Shown piece after piece: positions 1-8,833 of a stretch of DNA of 33,530 bases. Each line of letters starts with the position of its first letter. Within the stretch, counting starts at the first letter, position 1. This stretch comes from an uncultured Ferrovum sp. (GTDB taxonomy: Bacteria > Pseudomonadota > Gammaproteobacteria > Burkholderiales > Ferrovaceae). The stretch covers positions 1 through 33,530 of the forward strand of contig CAITLJ010000010.1 of assembly GCA_903893215.1 (NCBI GenBank). The letters are read 5' to 3'. The position numbers and the translations under genes are program-made. The notes beneath the pieces were generated by a model. It ran no database searches. It was not told the origin of the DNA and saw only the letters and a list, made by a program, of their open reading frames with translations.

Positions 1-260
1 GCCAATGGCGCCATCGTCACGGCGCTGGCCACCACTGGCAACACCAGCGTGCACTCGAGCGCCAGCAGCGTGAACGTGTCGGGCAGCACCGGCAATCTCA
101 CCACGGCCTCGAGCACCGCCACCACCTTCGGCACCACGGTGGTCACCGGAAACCTGACCAGCACCTCGGGCAGCACCATCAACTTCGGCGCCACCAATGT
201 GTCGGGTGCGCTCAGTGCCACGTCCGCCGGGCTGATCAACCAGACCGGCGCACTGAACGT
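1..260 (+). repeat. Long direct repeat in the adhesin gene, copy 1
   Basis: Bases 1-260 are nearly identical to 430-689, an offset of 429 bp or 143 codons. Only a handful of substitutions are visible, for example at the codons around 52, 150 and 182. The copy may begin upstream of the window. The frame is kept, so it is a recent in-frame duplication of a solenoid segment. Confidence 0.9.
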
Positions 261-3200
261 GGCTGGCACCACGTCGCTCAACACGGCAGGTGCCGGCAAT
301 ATCAGCCTGGCTGGTCAGCCCAACGTGTTTGGCGGTGTGGTCACGGCCACGGCCGCCACCCACGATGTGGCGCTGAACGCGACCGGGCCGCTCACCAGCA
401 CCGTCACGGCAGCCACCAGCAACCAGACGGCCAATGGCGCCATCGTCACGGCGCTGGCCACCACTGGCAACACCAGCGTGAACTCCAGCGCCAGCAGCGT
501 GAACGTGTCGGGCAGCACCGGTAACCTCACCACGGCCTCGAGCACCGCCACCACCTTCGGCACCACGGTGGTCACCGGCAACCTGACCAGCACCTCGGGC
601 AGCACCATCACCTTCGGCGCCACCAATGTGTCGGGTGCGCTCAGTGCCACGTCCGCCGGGCTGATCAACCAGACCGGCGCACTGAACGTTGCCGGCAACA
701 GCAGCTTCGCGACGACAAGCGGCGACGTGCTGCTCAACACGGCGGCCAACAATCTGGCGGGCAACATCACGGTGGCGCTCACATCCGCCACCGCCAATGC
801 GGCGATCACCAACGCGAACAACATTGCGTTCACCGGTGGCAATTTTGGCGGCACGCTGGCGTTGAATGCCACTGCGGGAAATGTCACCTCGGTGAATGCG
901 GTGAATGTGGGCGGCACCACCACCCTGAGCGCGGCGGCAGGTAACGTCACCCTGGCCAATCAGAGTAACGTGTTCGGCGGTGCGGTCAATCTGTCGGCAG
1001 GCCATGACGCAACTCTGGTGGCCAATGCCCCGTTGAACACTACGCTGGGCGTGACGGGCACCACCAATCTCACGGTAAACGGCACGCTCAACCTGGCGGG
1101 CAGCACCGGCAGCCTGTTGGCCAATGCCAGTGGCGATGTCACCCAGTCGGCAGCGCTCACCCTCAGCAACGTGTCCGGCAGCAGCAGCATTAATACGCCC
1201 GGCAACATCACACTTTCCACACCTGCCAACGCACTGGGTGGAACGCTGGCGCTGCAGTCGGTCAACGCCACAATCGCCGCGAATGCCCCGGCCACGCTGG
1301 CGCTGAATGTGTCGGGCGCGAGCAATCTGACGGTCACCAATGGCAGCCTGGCCGTATCCGGCAACACGGCCGTCCTGTCCGCCACGGCAGATGGCGACAT
1401 CACCCAGGTCAACTCGCTGAATGTGACCGGGTTGACCACGGTCACCTCCAATAACGGAAATATTGCCCTGACCGGCCTGGGAAATGCGTTCGGCGGCTTG
1501 GTCATTGCCACCGCCCTTAAAGGCGACGCTTCGGTCAACGCCAATGGCGCATTGACAAGTACCGTCCAGGCCGTCACCAGTACCCAACGCAGCACCGGGG
1601 CCCTCAGCACCTCGCTGGTCACCACCGGAGTGACCGCCGCCAGCGGCAGCAGCGTGCTGGTCACGGGCAGCACTGGCAGCCTCACCATCGCCTCGACCAG
1701 CACCACCACCTTCGGAGCCACCCAGGTGAACGGCAACCTGGTGGTCAGCGGTGCCGGCCTGATCAGCCAGAGCGGGGCACTCAATGTGGCGGGCACGTCC
1801 AACCTCACCGCCTCCGGCGCCGACATCAACCTCACCAACACCAGCAACGTGTTCGGGGGCTTGGTGAACGCCAGCGCAGCGTCCGGGGATGTGTCGATCA
1901 CGGCGGCACATAACCTGGCCAGCGCGGTCAACGGCACCACCAGCACGCTGGTGGCCGGCAATTCGCTGAGTTCTCAGTTGAGCACGACCGGTAACACCAG
2001 CCTGACGGCCACGGCTGGCAGCCTGACCGTGGCGGGTAATTCGGGTAACCTCACCACGGTGTCCGGCAACGGCACCAGCTTTGGTACCACCAGCATCCAT
2101 GGCACCCTGGCCACCACGGCCCACGGTCTGGTCAACCAGACCAATGCGCTCAGCGTCTCAGGCACCACGAATATCACGACCACGGGCGACATTGTGTTGA
2201 ACCGGTCTGGCAACAATCTGGCTGGTGCCATCAGCCTCACCGCTGGACCGACCAATAATGTGGCGCTCACCAACGCCAATGACATTACGCTGAATACAGC
2301 GACCTTCAACGGCAGCCTGGCGCTCGACGCAACGTCTGGCAACGTGACGCTCGCCAATGCCACCAACATTGCAGGCAATGCGAACTTCACCGCAGCCGGC
2401 AATGTGACGGTGGTCAGCGCACTGCATGTTGCCGGCAGCACCACGCTCAGCGCAGGCAGCGGCGCCGTGTCGGCCACCGATGCGGCCAATGTGTTCCAGA
2501 ATGGTCTTACGGTGGGCTCTGCAGCTGGCAGCAACGTGGTTGCCAATGCCCCATTGTCGGCAACGCTGCAAGGTGGGCCGGTTAGCATCACAGTCAATAA
2601 CGGCACGCTGACTTTGGGCGGTAATGCTGCGAGTCTCGCGGCCACTGCAAGCGGGGATGCGTCGCAAAGCACTGCTCTGACGATTAGCGGGGCCAGCAGC
2701 ATCGCTTCCACTGCAGGCAACATCACGCTCAACAATCCTGGCAACCTGCTGGGTGGTCCGATCACCCTGGCAGCCGCGCCCACGGGTAACGTGGCCCTGA
2801 CCAACGCCAACACGATTGCACTGACAGGCGGCACCTTCGGTGGCAGTCTGGCGCTGAATGCCACCACAGGGGATGTCATCGCCACCAATGCGGTCATGGT
2901 GAGTGGGGCGACCGCTCTGACGGCCGCGGCCGGCAACGTGTTGCTCGCCAACGCGAGCAACACGTTCACCGGGCCGGTCAGCGTAACGGCGGGGCAGAAT
3001 GCCACCCTGGCCGCCAGCGGCGCACTCAGTACCGGTCTTGCAGTGGTGGGTACGTCCAACCTCTCAAGCACCAGCACACTGGGTCTGGCCGGCACAACTG
3101 GTACCCTGTTGGCGAATGCGGGTGGCAACATCACCCAGTCGTCCGCGCTGACAGTGAGCAATGCGGCGGCGACCAGTAGCATCGCGTCGTCTGGTGGCAA

Positions 3201-4434
3201 CATCAGCCTGGGCAACGCCGCCAACGCCTTTGCCGGCACCGTGGCGTTGACGGCTGGCAATGCCACGCTGTCCTCGGGCGGTCCGCTTGTCACTACTCTG
3301 AACGTGGGCACCTTGGCTACCTTGACCACCGCAAGCGGTGCCATCTCCTTGGCTGGAAGCAGCGGCGCGGTGGCCGCCACTGCCTCTGGCGACATCCTCC
3401 AGTCGGGCGCGCTGTCCACCACGGCGGCCTCCACGCTGACTTCCACCGCAGGGAACGTCACCCTTGCGAATACCGGTAACAGGTTGGGTGCCCTCACGGT
3501 GAGTGCGGCCAGCGGCAAGGCCACCCTTTACGCAGCCGCACTCAATGCAGCGGTCACCACGGCGGGCGCGGCCAATCTGTCTAGTGCCAGCACTGTCAAT
3601 CTCGGGGCCAGCGCAGTGGGCAACCTTAACGTGCAGGCGCCGGGCGCTGTCACACAGACCGGTGCTGTGGCTGTCCAGAGCGTGACCAACCTGAATTCAG
3701 GCGCCAGCATCGTGCTGTCCGATGGCGGCAACAGTTTTGCGGGAAAACTGAATGTGATGGCACCCAGTGCCACGGTGGTGTCGGCCGGAGCGATTGATGT
3801 GGGCACCATGCAGGGCACCAACCTTGCGCTGACCGGGTCCAGCATCGTCAGCAAGCCAGGCACGGGCGGCATAAGTACCTCGAACATCAACGAGACCGGC
3901 AGTGTGTCGCTGACCGCGACCACGGGCGGCATCGGTCTGGACTTGCCTGGCAACCAGTTGACCATTGACAACTACACGCAGGCGATCGGGTTCTCTGCCA
4001 ACCCTGCGTCGCTCGCGTTGAACCTGCCGAGCAACACCTTCAGTTACGCCGACATCCTGTTGCTCAGTCCCACGCTGTCGTCGAGCATGTTCCAGTCGGA
4101 TCAGGCCAATCGCTTCTTCGGGCCATTCACCCAGGGTCGCTACTTTGCGTCGGCCTTCAACGGTGTGCTGCTCACCAGCAAGGATCTGGTCAGCGGTCAG
4201 ATCACCCAGACGGTGGGGGTGAACACCCTGTTGGCTACCGCCGAAGACGAACTGCGCAAGGCGATCAACGGCACCGACAACATCAAGACCGCGATCGACA
4301 AGGGTTTCATCACACAGATTGGGGTGGTGCCGCCGGGTGTTAACAACATCGAAGGGGCCGGCGTGAATGATCCGAGCGAGTCCAACGGGGTGCAGTCACT
4401 GCAGGACCTTCAGTCCGGCGCTGAGGGTCGATGA
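1..4434 (+). CDS. Filamentous haemagglutinin/HMW1A-like adhesin, C-terminal part (5'-partial)
   Basis: The frame is open from the first base, so the gene begins outside the window; about 1,477 residues are visible. The sequence is almost entirely Ala, Gly, Ser, Thr, Asn, Val and Leu, and I saw no cysteine. A degenerate repeat with a core like 'LxxxxNxFGG' (for example LANQSNVFGG, LTNTSNVFGG) recurs a dozen or so times, as expected of a right-handed beta-solenoid exoprotein. The last 120 or so residues lose the repeat and look globular. There is no C-terminal autotransporter barrel, which fits two-partner secretion (TpsA type), but the TPS domain and any TpsB partner are not visible. By hand count there are roughly 60 Asn-X-Ser/Thr sequons. 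With the HMW1C-like gene at 6111-7976, this suggests an N-glycosylated adhesin. The family call is by composition and repeat pattern; the exact subfamily is unsure. Confidence 0.8.
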   Translation, partial: ANGAIVTALATTGNTSVHSSASSVNVSGSTGNLTTASSTATTFGTTVVTGNLTSTSGSTINFGATNVSGALSATSAGLINQTGALNVAGTTSLNTAGAGNISLAGQPNVFGGVVTATAATHDVALNATGPLTSTVTAATSNQTANGAIVTALATTGNTSVNSSASSVNVSGSTGNLTTASSTATTFGTTVVTGNLTSTSGSTITFGATNVSGALSATSAGLINQTGALNVAGNSSFATTSGDVLLNTAANNLAGNITVALTSATANAAITNANNIAFTGGNFGGTLALNATAGNVTSVNAVNVGGTTTLSAAAGNVTLANQSNVFGGAVNLSAGHDATLVANAPLNTTLGVTGTTNLTVNGTLNLAGSTGSLLANASGDVTQSAALTLSNVSGSSSINTPGNITLSTPANALGGTLALQSVNATIAANAPATLALNVSGASNLTVTNGSLAVSGNTAVLSATADGDITQVNSLNVTGLTTVTSNNGNIALTGLGNAFGGLVIATALKGDASVNANGALTSTVQAVTSTQRSTGALSTSLVTTGVTAASGSSVLVTGSTGSLTIASTSTTTFGATQVNGNLVVSGAGLISQSGALNVAGTSNLTASGADINLTNTSNVFGGLVNASAASGDVSITAAHNLASAVNGTTSTLVAGNSLSSQLSTTGNTSLTATAGSLTVAGNSGNLTTVSGNGTSFGTTSIHGTLATTAHGLVNQTNALSVSGTTNITTTGDIVLNRSGNNLAGAISLTAGPTNNVALTNANDITLNTATFNGSLALDATSGNVTLANATNIAGNANFTAAGNVTVVSALHVAGSTTLSAGSGAVSATDAANVFQNGLTVGSAAGSNVVANAPLSATLQGGPVSITVNNGTLTLGGNAASLAATASGDASQSTALTISGASSIASTAGNITLNNPGNLLGGPITLAAAPTGNVALTNANTIALTGGTFGGSLALNATTGDVIATNAVMVSGATALTAAAGNVLLANASNTFTGPVSVTAGQNATLAASGALSTGLAVVGTSNLSSTSTLGLAGTTGTLLANAGGNITQSSALTVSNAAATSSIASSGGNISLGNAANAFAGTVALTAGNATLSSGGPLVTTLNVGTLATLTTASGAISLAGSSGAVAATASGDILQSGALSTTAASTLTSTAGNVTLANTGNRLGALTVSAASGKATLYAAALNAAVTTAGAANLSSASTVNLGASAVGNLNVQAPGAVTQTGAVAVQSVTNLNSGASIVLSDGGNSFAGKLNVMAPSATVVSAGAIDVGTMQGTNLALTGSSIVSKPGTGGISTSNINETGSVSLTATTGGIGLDLPGNQLTIDNYTQAIGFSANPASLALNLPSNTFSYADILLLSPTLSSSMFQSDQANRFFGPFTQGRYFASAFNGVLLTSKDLVSGQITQTVGVNTLLATAEDELRKAINGTDNIKTAIDKGFITQIGVVPPGVNNIEGAGVNDPSESNGVQSLQDLQSGAEGR
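430..689 (+). repeat. Long direct repeat in the adhesin gene, copy 2
   Basis: Second copy of the 1-260 segment at a 429-bp offset. Identity ends at about 689, where copy 1 continues with a Gly-Thr-Thr stretch and copy 2 with Gly-Asn-Ser-Ser. Such near-identical blocks can expand or contract by recombination and can be collapsed in short-read assemblies. Confidence 0.9.
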
Positions 4435-4501
4435 AGGGTTGATTCACGTTCGAAGGCGGGTAAGCAGTAAACGGGCGAACGCTTGTTCGATGAGTAATAG
4501 A

Positions 4502-4530
4502 GGAAACACGTCCGGGGAGGACGTGTTTCC
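4502..4530 (+). terminator. Hairpin downstream of the adhesin gene
   Basis: A perfect 12-bp inverted repeat (GGAAACACGTCC at 4502-4513, its complement at 4519-4530) flanks a 5-base loop, 67 bp after the adhesin stop. The tract that follows is only weakly T-rich (TTCACG), so intrinsic termination is plausible but not certain. Nothing else is recognisable in the 4435-4577 gap. Confidence 0.6.
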
Positions 4531-4577
4531 TTCACGAAAGTCTTTTCGCATAGATCGGTAGATTTACGCCGAATTCA

Positions 4578-5078
4578 GTGTTGCAGCCGAGGCTTCCAGG
4601 GACTATGACTGCCAAGCCTGTGCGGGTTCTGACTGGGTCAATGCAGATCTATGCGCTTGCTGTAATCAAGACCACGCTCGGATATGCCGCATCATCCGTG
4701 TCGCTGGACAACGCACTCAGATCTGACCAGCCTGGCGTGATGTCTACAAATATGGACACGCATGAATCTCTCCAGCCAAGAAACGCGCGGCTCCGCCAAA
4801 GGTGGCGGCAGTTGGATATGAAGGTGTGCGTTACTACGAATTGCGCGGCGGGCGAATTCGGTCTGGTAGATCATGATCCAGTCTGTTCCTGTCGGGACTA
4901 TGAAGCACTTTCCGATATCTCGGTTCACGTTGTTCGCGGTAACAAAAGCAAGGTCGAGGCTCAGGTCACTTTCATCAATGCAGGTGATCCGGTATCCGTG
5001 CGTTATGAACTCGACGAGCAGACAGCTGGGGGACGCATTTTCGATATCCTGGAATCCAATGCTGTTTTAAAAATCTGA
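4578..5078 (+). CDS. DUF3828-like protein, probably 5'-truncated
   Basis: The longest frame starts at a GTG (4578), but in-frame ATGs at 4605, 4641, 4740 and 4818 are equally possible; none has a convincing ribosome site. Only about the last 100 residues look like a conserved domain. A 'VDHDPVCSCRDYEAL' segment followed by alternating beta-strand-like residues resembles the Asp-x-Asp-Pro...Gln-Asp core of DUF3828 proteins, which are small and usually exported. The upstream part has no signal peptide or lipobox and no recognisable family, so the original N-terminus may be lost. The stop lies 20 bp before the next gene, which suggests cotranscription. A role as an immunity protein for that neighbour is conceivable but unproven. 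The family match is from memory of the motif. Confidence 0.45.
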   Translation: MLQPRLPGTMTAKPVRVLTGSMQIYALAVIKTTLGYAASSVSLDNALRSDQPGVMSTNMDTHESLQPRNARLRQRWRQLDMKVCVTTNCAAGEFGLVDHDPVCSCRDYEALSDISVHVVRGNKSKVEAQVTFINAGDPVSVRYELDEQTAGGRIFDILESNAVLKI

Positions 5079-5098
5079 TTTTTGAGGGGGGGCAAAAA

Positions 5099-6088
5099 AT
5101 GCCAAACGATGCTTTGATCGAGTCCTACTACAACAAACTGTTGCCCGGCGAAAAAAGTACCCTGCAAGCAGCATTCAAAGGCTTGACATTTGTGTATGGC
5201 TCCAGGGGCGCGGGCGATCCAATAATGGCTTTTGTCGACCGCTGGGCAAAACGAGCTGGTAGTACTGCAGCTAATGCCGTGGTGGGAAGACGGCTCGGCG
5301 AACTGAGTCTGTTTGATGCGGGGAGACGATTCGCTGTTTACAGTCAGAATGACTACCAGATGATGGATATGTATTATGGTCAGGCCAATAACAATCTATA
5401 CGAGAAAAGAAATGATTCTATAGGCAGTTTTATCCATAAATGCATGAACTTCATGGGCGAATACAACCCGGGTGTCAGTGGTCGCGCAATGTATCAGAAG
5501 ACTTGGTCCACTGAACTCGAAGGTTGGCACCCAGACTCGCCGAAAGGAAGGTCGTGGGGCGGGCTTACTGCAACGCAAGCCATATCGGAAATCATCAGGT
5601 GGGGTGTCCGCCAATTCGGTGGGACAATCATATTTGAAGGTTATGGCGTCTACTACAATCAGGTTTTTCTCAGAGCCCCTGGCAGAATCGGTGATACCGA
5701 CCTGGAGGCGCGGGATCTGTTTCCCTGGTTTCACCCCGGGGAAAGTTGTGCCGCTTTTGGCGAAGCAGGTGGAAGAATAATTTTCCACTGGGCCGGGGTC
5801 CAGACTGTTCCAAACCACATTCTTTTTATGCTCAGCTGGCAATGGAACGACAACCGGCTTAACAGACCAGGTAATGCCGTAGGCTTGCGTGCACTTGAGG
5901 AGCTACAGAATAACAACGCACTGAATAGGGATTTATGGAACCGGTTTATTCAAAGCGACAGGGAAATCCCTGTCGCGGCTGCCGATTTGGCAGCCACAGC
6001 GGCGCTTCTTGAAGCCGGCGCCGAACAGAACTGGGGCGAGTTGCCAGCGATGGAGGATTTGTTTCCTCGAACTGCCGCCAATACCTAG
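5099..6088 (+). CDS. Unrecognised 329-residue protein, possible T6SS-linked effector
   Basis: The ATG at 5099 follows a strong purine-rich ribosome site (GAGGGGGGG, 5084-5092) at 6 bp spacing, so translation is well supported. I do not recognise the family. There is no signal peptide and no obvious transmembrane segment. The protein is rich in aromatic residues and Asn, with a mixed globular middle (Trp/Tyr/Phe/Gly-rich, about residues 130-260) and an Ala-rich helical tail (about 290-320). No catalytic motif is evident. Base composition is lower in GC than in the neighbours: 44 of 120 bases at 5341-5460 by hand count. That fits acquired cargo. Its position beside a T6SS operon, after a small DUF3828-like gene, makes an effector/immunity-type pair a reasonable hypothesis and no more than that. 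Confidence 0.65.
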   Translation: MPNDALIESYYNKLLPGEKSTLQAAFKGLTFVYGSRGAGDPIMAFVDRWAKRAGSTAANAVVGRRLGELSLFDAGRRFAVYSQNDYQMMDMYYGQANNNLYEKRNDSIGSFIHKCMNFMGEYNPGVSGRAMYQKTWSTELEGWHPDSPKGRSWGGLTATQAISEIIRWGVRQFGGTIIFEGYGVYYNQVFLRAPGRIGDTDLEARDLFPWFHPGESCAAFGEAGGRIIFHWAGVQTVPNHILFMLSWQWNDNRLNRPGNAVGLRALEELQNNNALNRDLWNRFIQSDREIPVAAADLAATAALLEAGAEQNWGELPAMEDLFPRTAANT

Positions 6089-6110
6089 TCGGTCCCCCGG
6101 TTTTTTCTCA

Positions 6111-7976
6111 TTAACCCGGTGCCTCGGCCTGTAACCTCGAGTTATGCTCATGGGGCACCTTTGCGAGCAACTGTGCCCCCATCAAGGTAGCATCCCCCTC
6201 AAACATGTTTTGCACGGCATTGCGGGCCAACATGTCGCGCCGCAGCTCGTAACGCCAGGCGTGGTTTTCGGCCAGTTTGATCGCCATGGCGATGTATTCC
6301 GGTACCGAGTGGGCGATCAGCGATTCTGGCAGGCCAATCCGCCGGAAGATGGCCTCGTCAATGTGTTCGAATACTTCCGGGCCGCTCTTGCACACGCCGG
6401 CCAAACCCAGTAGCGCGGTGTCGACCAGGCCATTCGTGTTGCCGAACGGGAACGGGTTGATGAACATGTCGCAGACCGCCAACGCACGCATGTAGCTGTC
6501 GTAATCCTGGTGTCCATGCACCACGGCGTTCGGCACGTATTGGTGGATCAAGGCTTTGACCTGCAGGTGCGTGAGCCCCTGAGCAATGCCCACCATGAAC
6601 TGCAGTTGCACGGGCACCCTGGAATTCAGCGTGATCAGGCGGCAGGCATCCAGAAACTTCGGATTCAGCTTCATCGGCGAAGACGCAACCGCAATTCGCA
6701 CGCGATCCACTTTTTCGCGCAGGATCGGCACGGCGCTGGTCGGGTGGCGCGATGGCCGATAGGGCATGGCCGTGTTTGGGATGCGCAGCAGCAGTTCTGA
6801 GAAGCAGTCTGGATCGCCCACGTAATCGTCTTCCACCACCACGTAATCAATGTAAGGCGAGTGCGTGGTGGCCGGATGGCCCAGGGCCACAGCCTGGATG
6901 GGGGCCAGCCGCAGGTTGCTGGCAAAGATGGTGACCGGGAACATGCCAATGCTGGGCATGTAGAACACGCTGGGCCTGTATTGTTCGGCCAATTCCAGCA
7001 CGGCCGCCAGGCCACAGAAAGGCTGCCTGAAATCCAGTTCGACGAAAGTGTCAAACACCGCGCGCGTCACGTCGTCCACATTGGCGGCGCTGCCGGCTGC
7101 CACCACATGGAAGTGCTTGCGGGCGCCTTCTAGACTGCGCGAATGAGTGCGATAGATGCTGTGCCCGGAGGAAAACCACTCGACCAGCACCAGCATCACC
7201 GGTTTACCTTCAAAATGCGCAGGCGTGACATCTGCCCGGTCCTTGAAGCCTTCTGCCAGCAATTTGCGTCGTACCAGCAGGTTGATCGACCGCTTGATTT
7301 CGTGGCGATCGGGGCGGTCGGCGTAGCTGCAATGCATGTAGACATCGTGCAGTACGCCCACCGGCACCTGGGTGAGGTCGTCCAACTCGGCGAGCTTGTT
7401 GGGCAGCCAGCCCAGGATAGTTTCGCGCTTGTGATGGGCGGCGGTGCTGCCAATCAGCCGGGGCGCCAACAGATTGAAGGTGAGGCTGGCAGTCAGCCGG
7501 GGGTTGCCGGCCCATAGGGCATCCAGGTCGAGCGGGATCTGCGATTCCGGGCTGTAGAGCAGCACCAGCTTGTGCAGAAAACGGTTTTCCACCCGCAAGC
7601 CCTGATCAGCTGTTTCCCGGTTCAGGTTGAACACTTCGATCAGGTGATCCGTATGGCGGAACGGCGTAACGGTGAAGATCAGCGCCAGCCAGCGTTGCAG
7701 GGCGATCAGTTGGTCAAAGCCCTCGTCCGACATGGAAAACTCCGGGCTGGCGAACAGGTTGCCTATCGCCCCTGCCAGCCGGGTGAGCAGATGCAGGTCG
7801 CACTCGGCGGCACTGAGCCCCTCCGGGGTGCGTCCGGACACCAGCTGGCTGATCGCGCCGTTCTGCTCGTTCAGCGCGCGCAACATGGTCAGCAGATAGC
7901 GGACGGCGCGTTCCCAGTCCCGGTTGTAGATGGATGCTTCAAATGCCTCCAGGGGCACCGGACATTGGTCCTGCAT
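6111..7976 (-). CDS. HMW1C-type N-glycosyltransferase (GT41)
   Basis: The product has 621 residues, the usual HMW1C length. This family transfers glucose or galactose from UDP-sugar to Asn in Asn-X-Ser/Thr sequons in the cytoplasm, typically on HMW1A-like adhesins. The N-terminal 250 residues are helical. Signature segments follow: SGHSIYRTHS at 270-279, MPSIGM at 340-345, ALGHPATTHS at 364-373 with DYVVVEDDYVGD after it, SPMKLNPKFL at 433-442, and NPFPFGNTNG at 507-516. His272 and Lys436 appear to correspond to the His and Lys reported as important in the Actinobacillus pleuropneumoniae enzyme (from memory). The start lies 1 bp after the pppA-like stop, with AAGGAAA inside the end of that gene, so translation is probably coupled. 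Either the convergent adhesin gene or T6SS proteins could be the substrate. The donor sugar cannot be told from sequence. Confidence 0.9.
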   Translation of the reverse strand: MQDQCPVPLEAFEASIYNRDWERAVRYLLTMLRALNEQNGAISQLVSGRTPEGLSAAECDLHLLTRLAGAIGNLFASPEFSMSDEGFDQLIALQRWLALIFTVTPFRHTDHLIEVFNLNRETADQGLRVENRFLHKLVLLYSPESQIPLDLDALWAGNPRLTASLTFNLLAPRLIGSTAAHHKRETILGWLPNKLAELDDLTQVPVGVLHDVYMHCSYADRPDRHEIKRSINLLVRRKLLAEGFKDRADVTPAHFEGKPVMLVLVEWFSSGHSIYRTHSRSLEGARKHFHVVAAGSAANVDDVTRAVFDTFVELDFRQPFCGLAAVLELAEQYRPSVFYMPSIGMFPVTIFASNLRLAPIQAVALGHPATTHSPYIDYVVVEDDYVGDPDCFSELLLRIPNTAMPYRPSRHPTSAVPILREKVDRVRIAVASSPMKLNPKFLDACRLITLNSRVPVQLQFMVGIAQGLTHLQVKALIHQYVPNAVVHGHQDYDSYMRALAVCDMFINPFPFGNTNGLVDTALLGLAGVCKSGPEVFEHIDEAIFRRIGLPESLIAHSVPEYIAMAIKLAENHAWRYELRRDMLARNAVQNMFEGDATLMGAQLLAKVPHEHNSRLQAEAPG

Positions 7977-7977
7977 T

Positions 7978-8784
7978 TCATTTCCTTAACATTTGACCGA
8001 TGGCGCGCAGCCAGTCCTTGCCGGAACTGCCTGTTGCCTCGGGTGCGCCACGGGCCAGGATGACCGACACATTGTCGCGGCCCCCTTTTTCGTTGGCGAG
8101 ATTGATCAGGCCCTGGGCGATCTGCTCGAGGGGTTCGTTGATGTGCATGTGCAACAGGGCTACCATCTCGTCGTGGGTGGCCATGTCGGAGAGGCCATCG
8201 GAGCAGACCAGAAACACATCTGCGTCCTCGATCTGGATGCGTTGCACCTCCACATCGACGGTCTCCTCGATCCCGATGCCACGCGTGACCAGATTTTTGT
8301 AGCGGGACTGGCTGGCGTCTTCCGGCGTGATGCTGCCGAGGTCGATCTGTTCCTGCAGCCAGGAGTGGTCCTTGGTGATCGCCGACAGCTGCCCGCTCCT
8401 GAAGCGGTACATGCGGGAATCGCCGACATGCGCCACCACCATCTGGCGTTCCAGGATCACCGCCGCCACCACGGTGCTGCCCATCGTTTCGCCTTCCACC
8501 TGTGACTGGTTGAACACCGCGTGGTTGGCGCGCGAGATGGCGAAGGTCAGATCTTCCTCCGCGGCAGCCAGCTGCTGATCAGGCGGCAATCCGCGCAGGT
8601 TGGGGAGGCTCTGCGCAAGGCCGGTGCGCAGCGCCTCGATGGTGAGTGCGCTGGCAATTTCGCCAGTGGAATAGCCGCCCATGCCATCGGCCAGGACAAG
8701 ATAGCCCAATGCTTCGTCGATCAGCACAGCGTCTTCGTTGTTGCTGCGGCGCAGGCCCATGTCGGTGAGCGCGAACAATTCCAT
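7978..8784 (-). CDS. pppA: PP2C-family Ser/Thr phosphatase (T6SS PppA-like)
   Basis: A 268-residue cytosolic metal-dependent phosphatase. PP2C motifs appear in order: SNNED at 14-18, ADGMGG at 32-37, HVGDSR at 119-124, CSDGLSD at 194-200 and GGRDNVS at 234-240. These supply the Asp residues that bind the two metal ions. In H1-type T6SS, PppA reverses the threonine phosphorylation made by PpkA and so turns secretion down. The kinase gene lies two genes upstream, which supports this role. The stop is 1 bp before the HMW1C-like start. The 95-bp gap upstream may hold a separate promoter. The gene symbol rests on context plus family. Confidence 0.92.
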   Translation of the reverse strand: MELFALTDMGLRRSNNEDAVLIDEALGYLVLADGMGGYSTGEIASALTIEALRTGLAQSLPNLRGLPPDQQLAAAEEDLTFAISRANHAVFNQSQVEGETMGSTVVAAVILERQMVVAHVGDSRMYRFRSGQLSAITKDHSWLQEQIDLGSITPEDASQSRYKNLVTRGIGIEETVDVEVQRIQIEDADVFLVCSDGLSDMATHDEMVALLHMHINEPLEQIAQGLINLANEKGGRDNVSVILARGAPEATGSSGKDWLRAIGQMLRK

Positions 8785-8833
8785 GTGGTACGTTCCTGAT
8801 CAGGAAGAGAGAGCGGCCAATGCTGCCGTGAAA

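Noticed and set aside
315-3971. Several long minus-strand open frames (315-959, 960-1961, 1974-3524, 3528-3971) opposite the adhesin
   Set aside because: They are back-translations of the Ala/Ser/Thr/Asn codon pattern on the plus strand, with no family resemblance and no ribosome sites; the adhesin frame explains the DNA.
6086-6125. Bidirectional terminator between the convergent 5099-6088 and 6111-7976 genes
   Set aside because: There is a short T run (GTTTTTTC), but the possible stem before it is only about 3 bp, and the CCCGGT elements are direct, not inverted, repeats.
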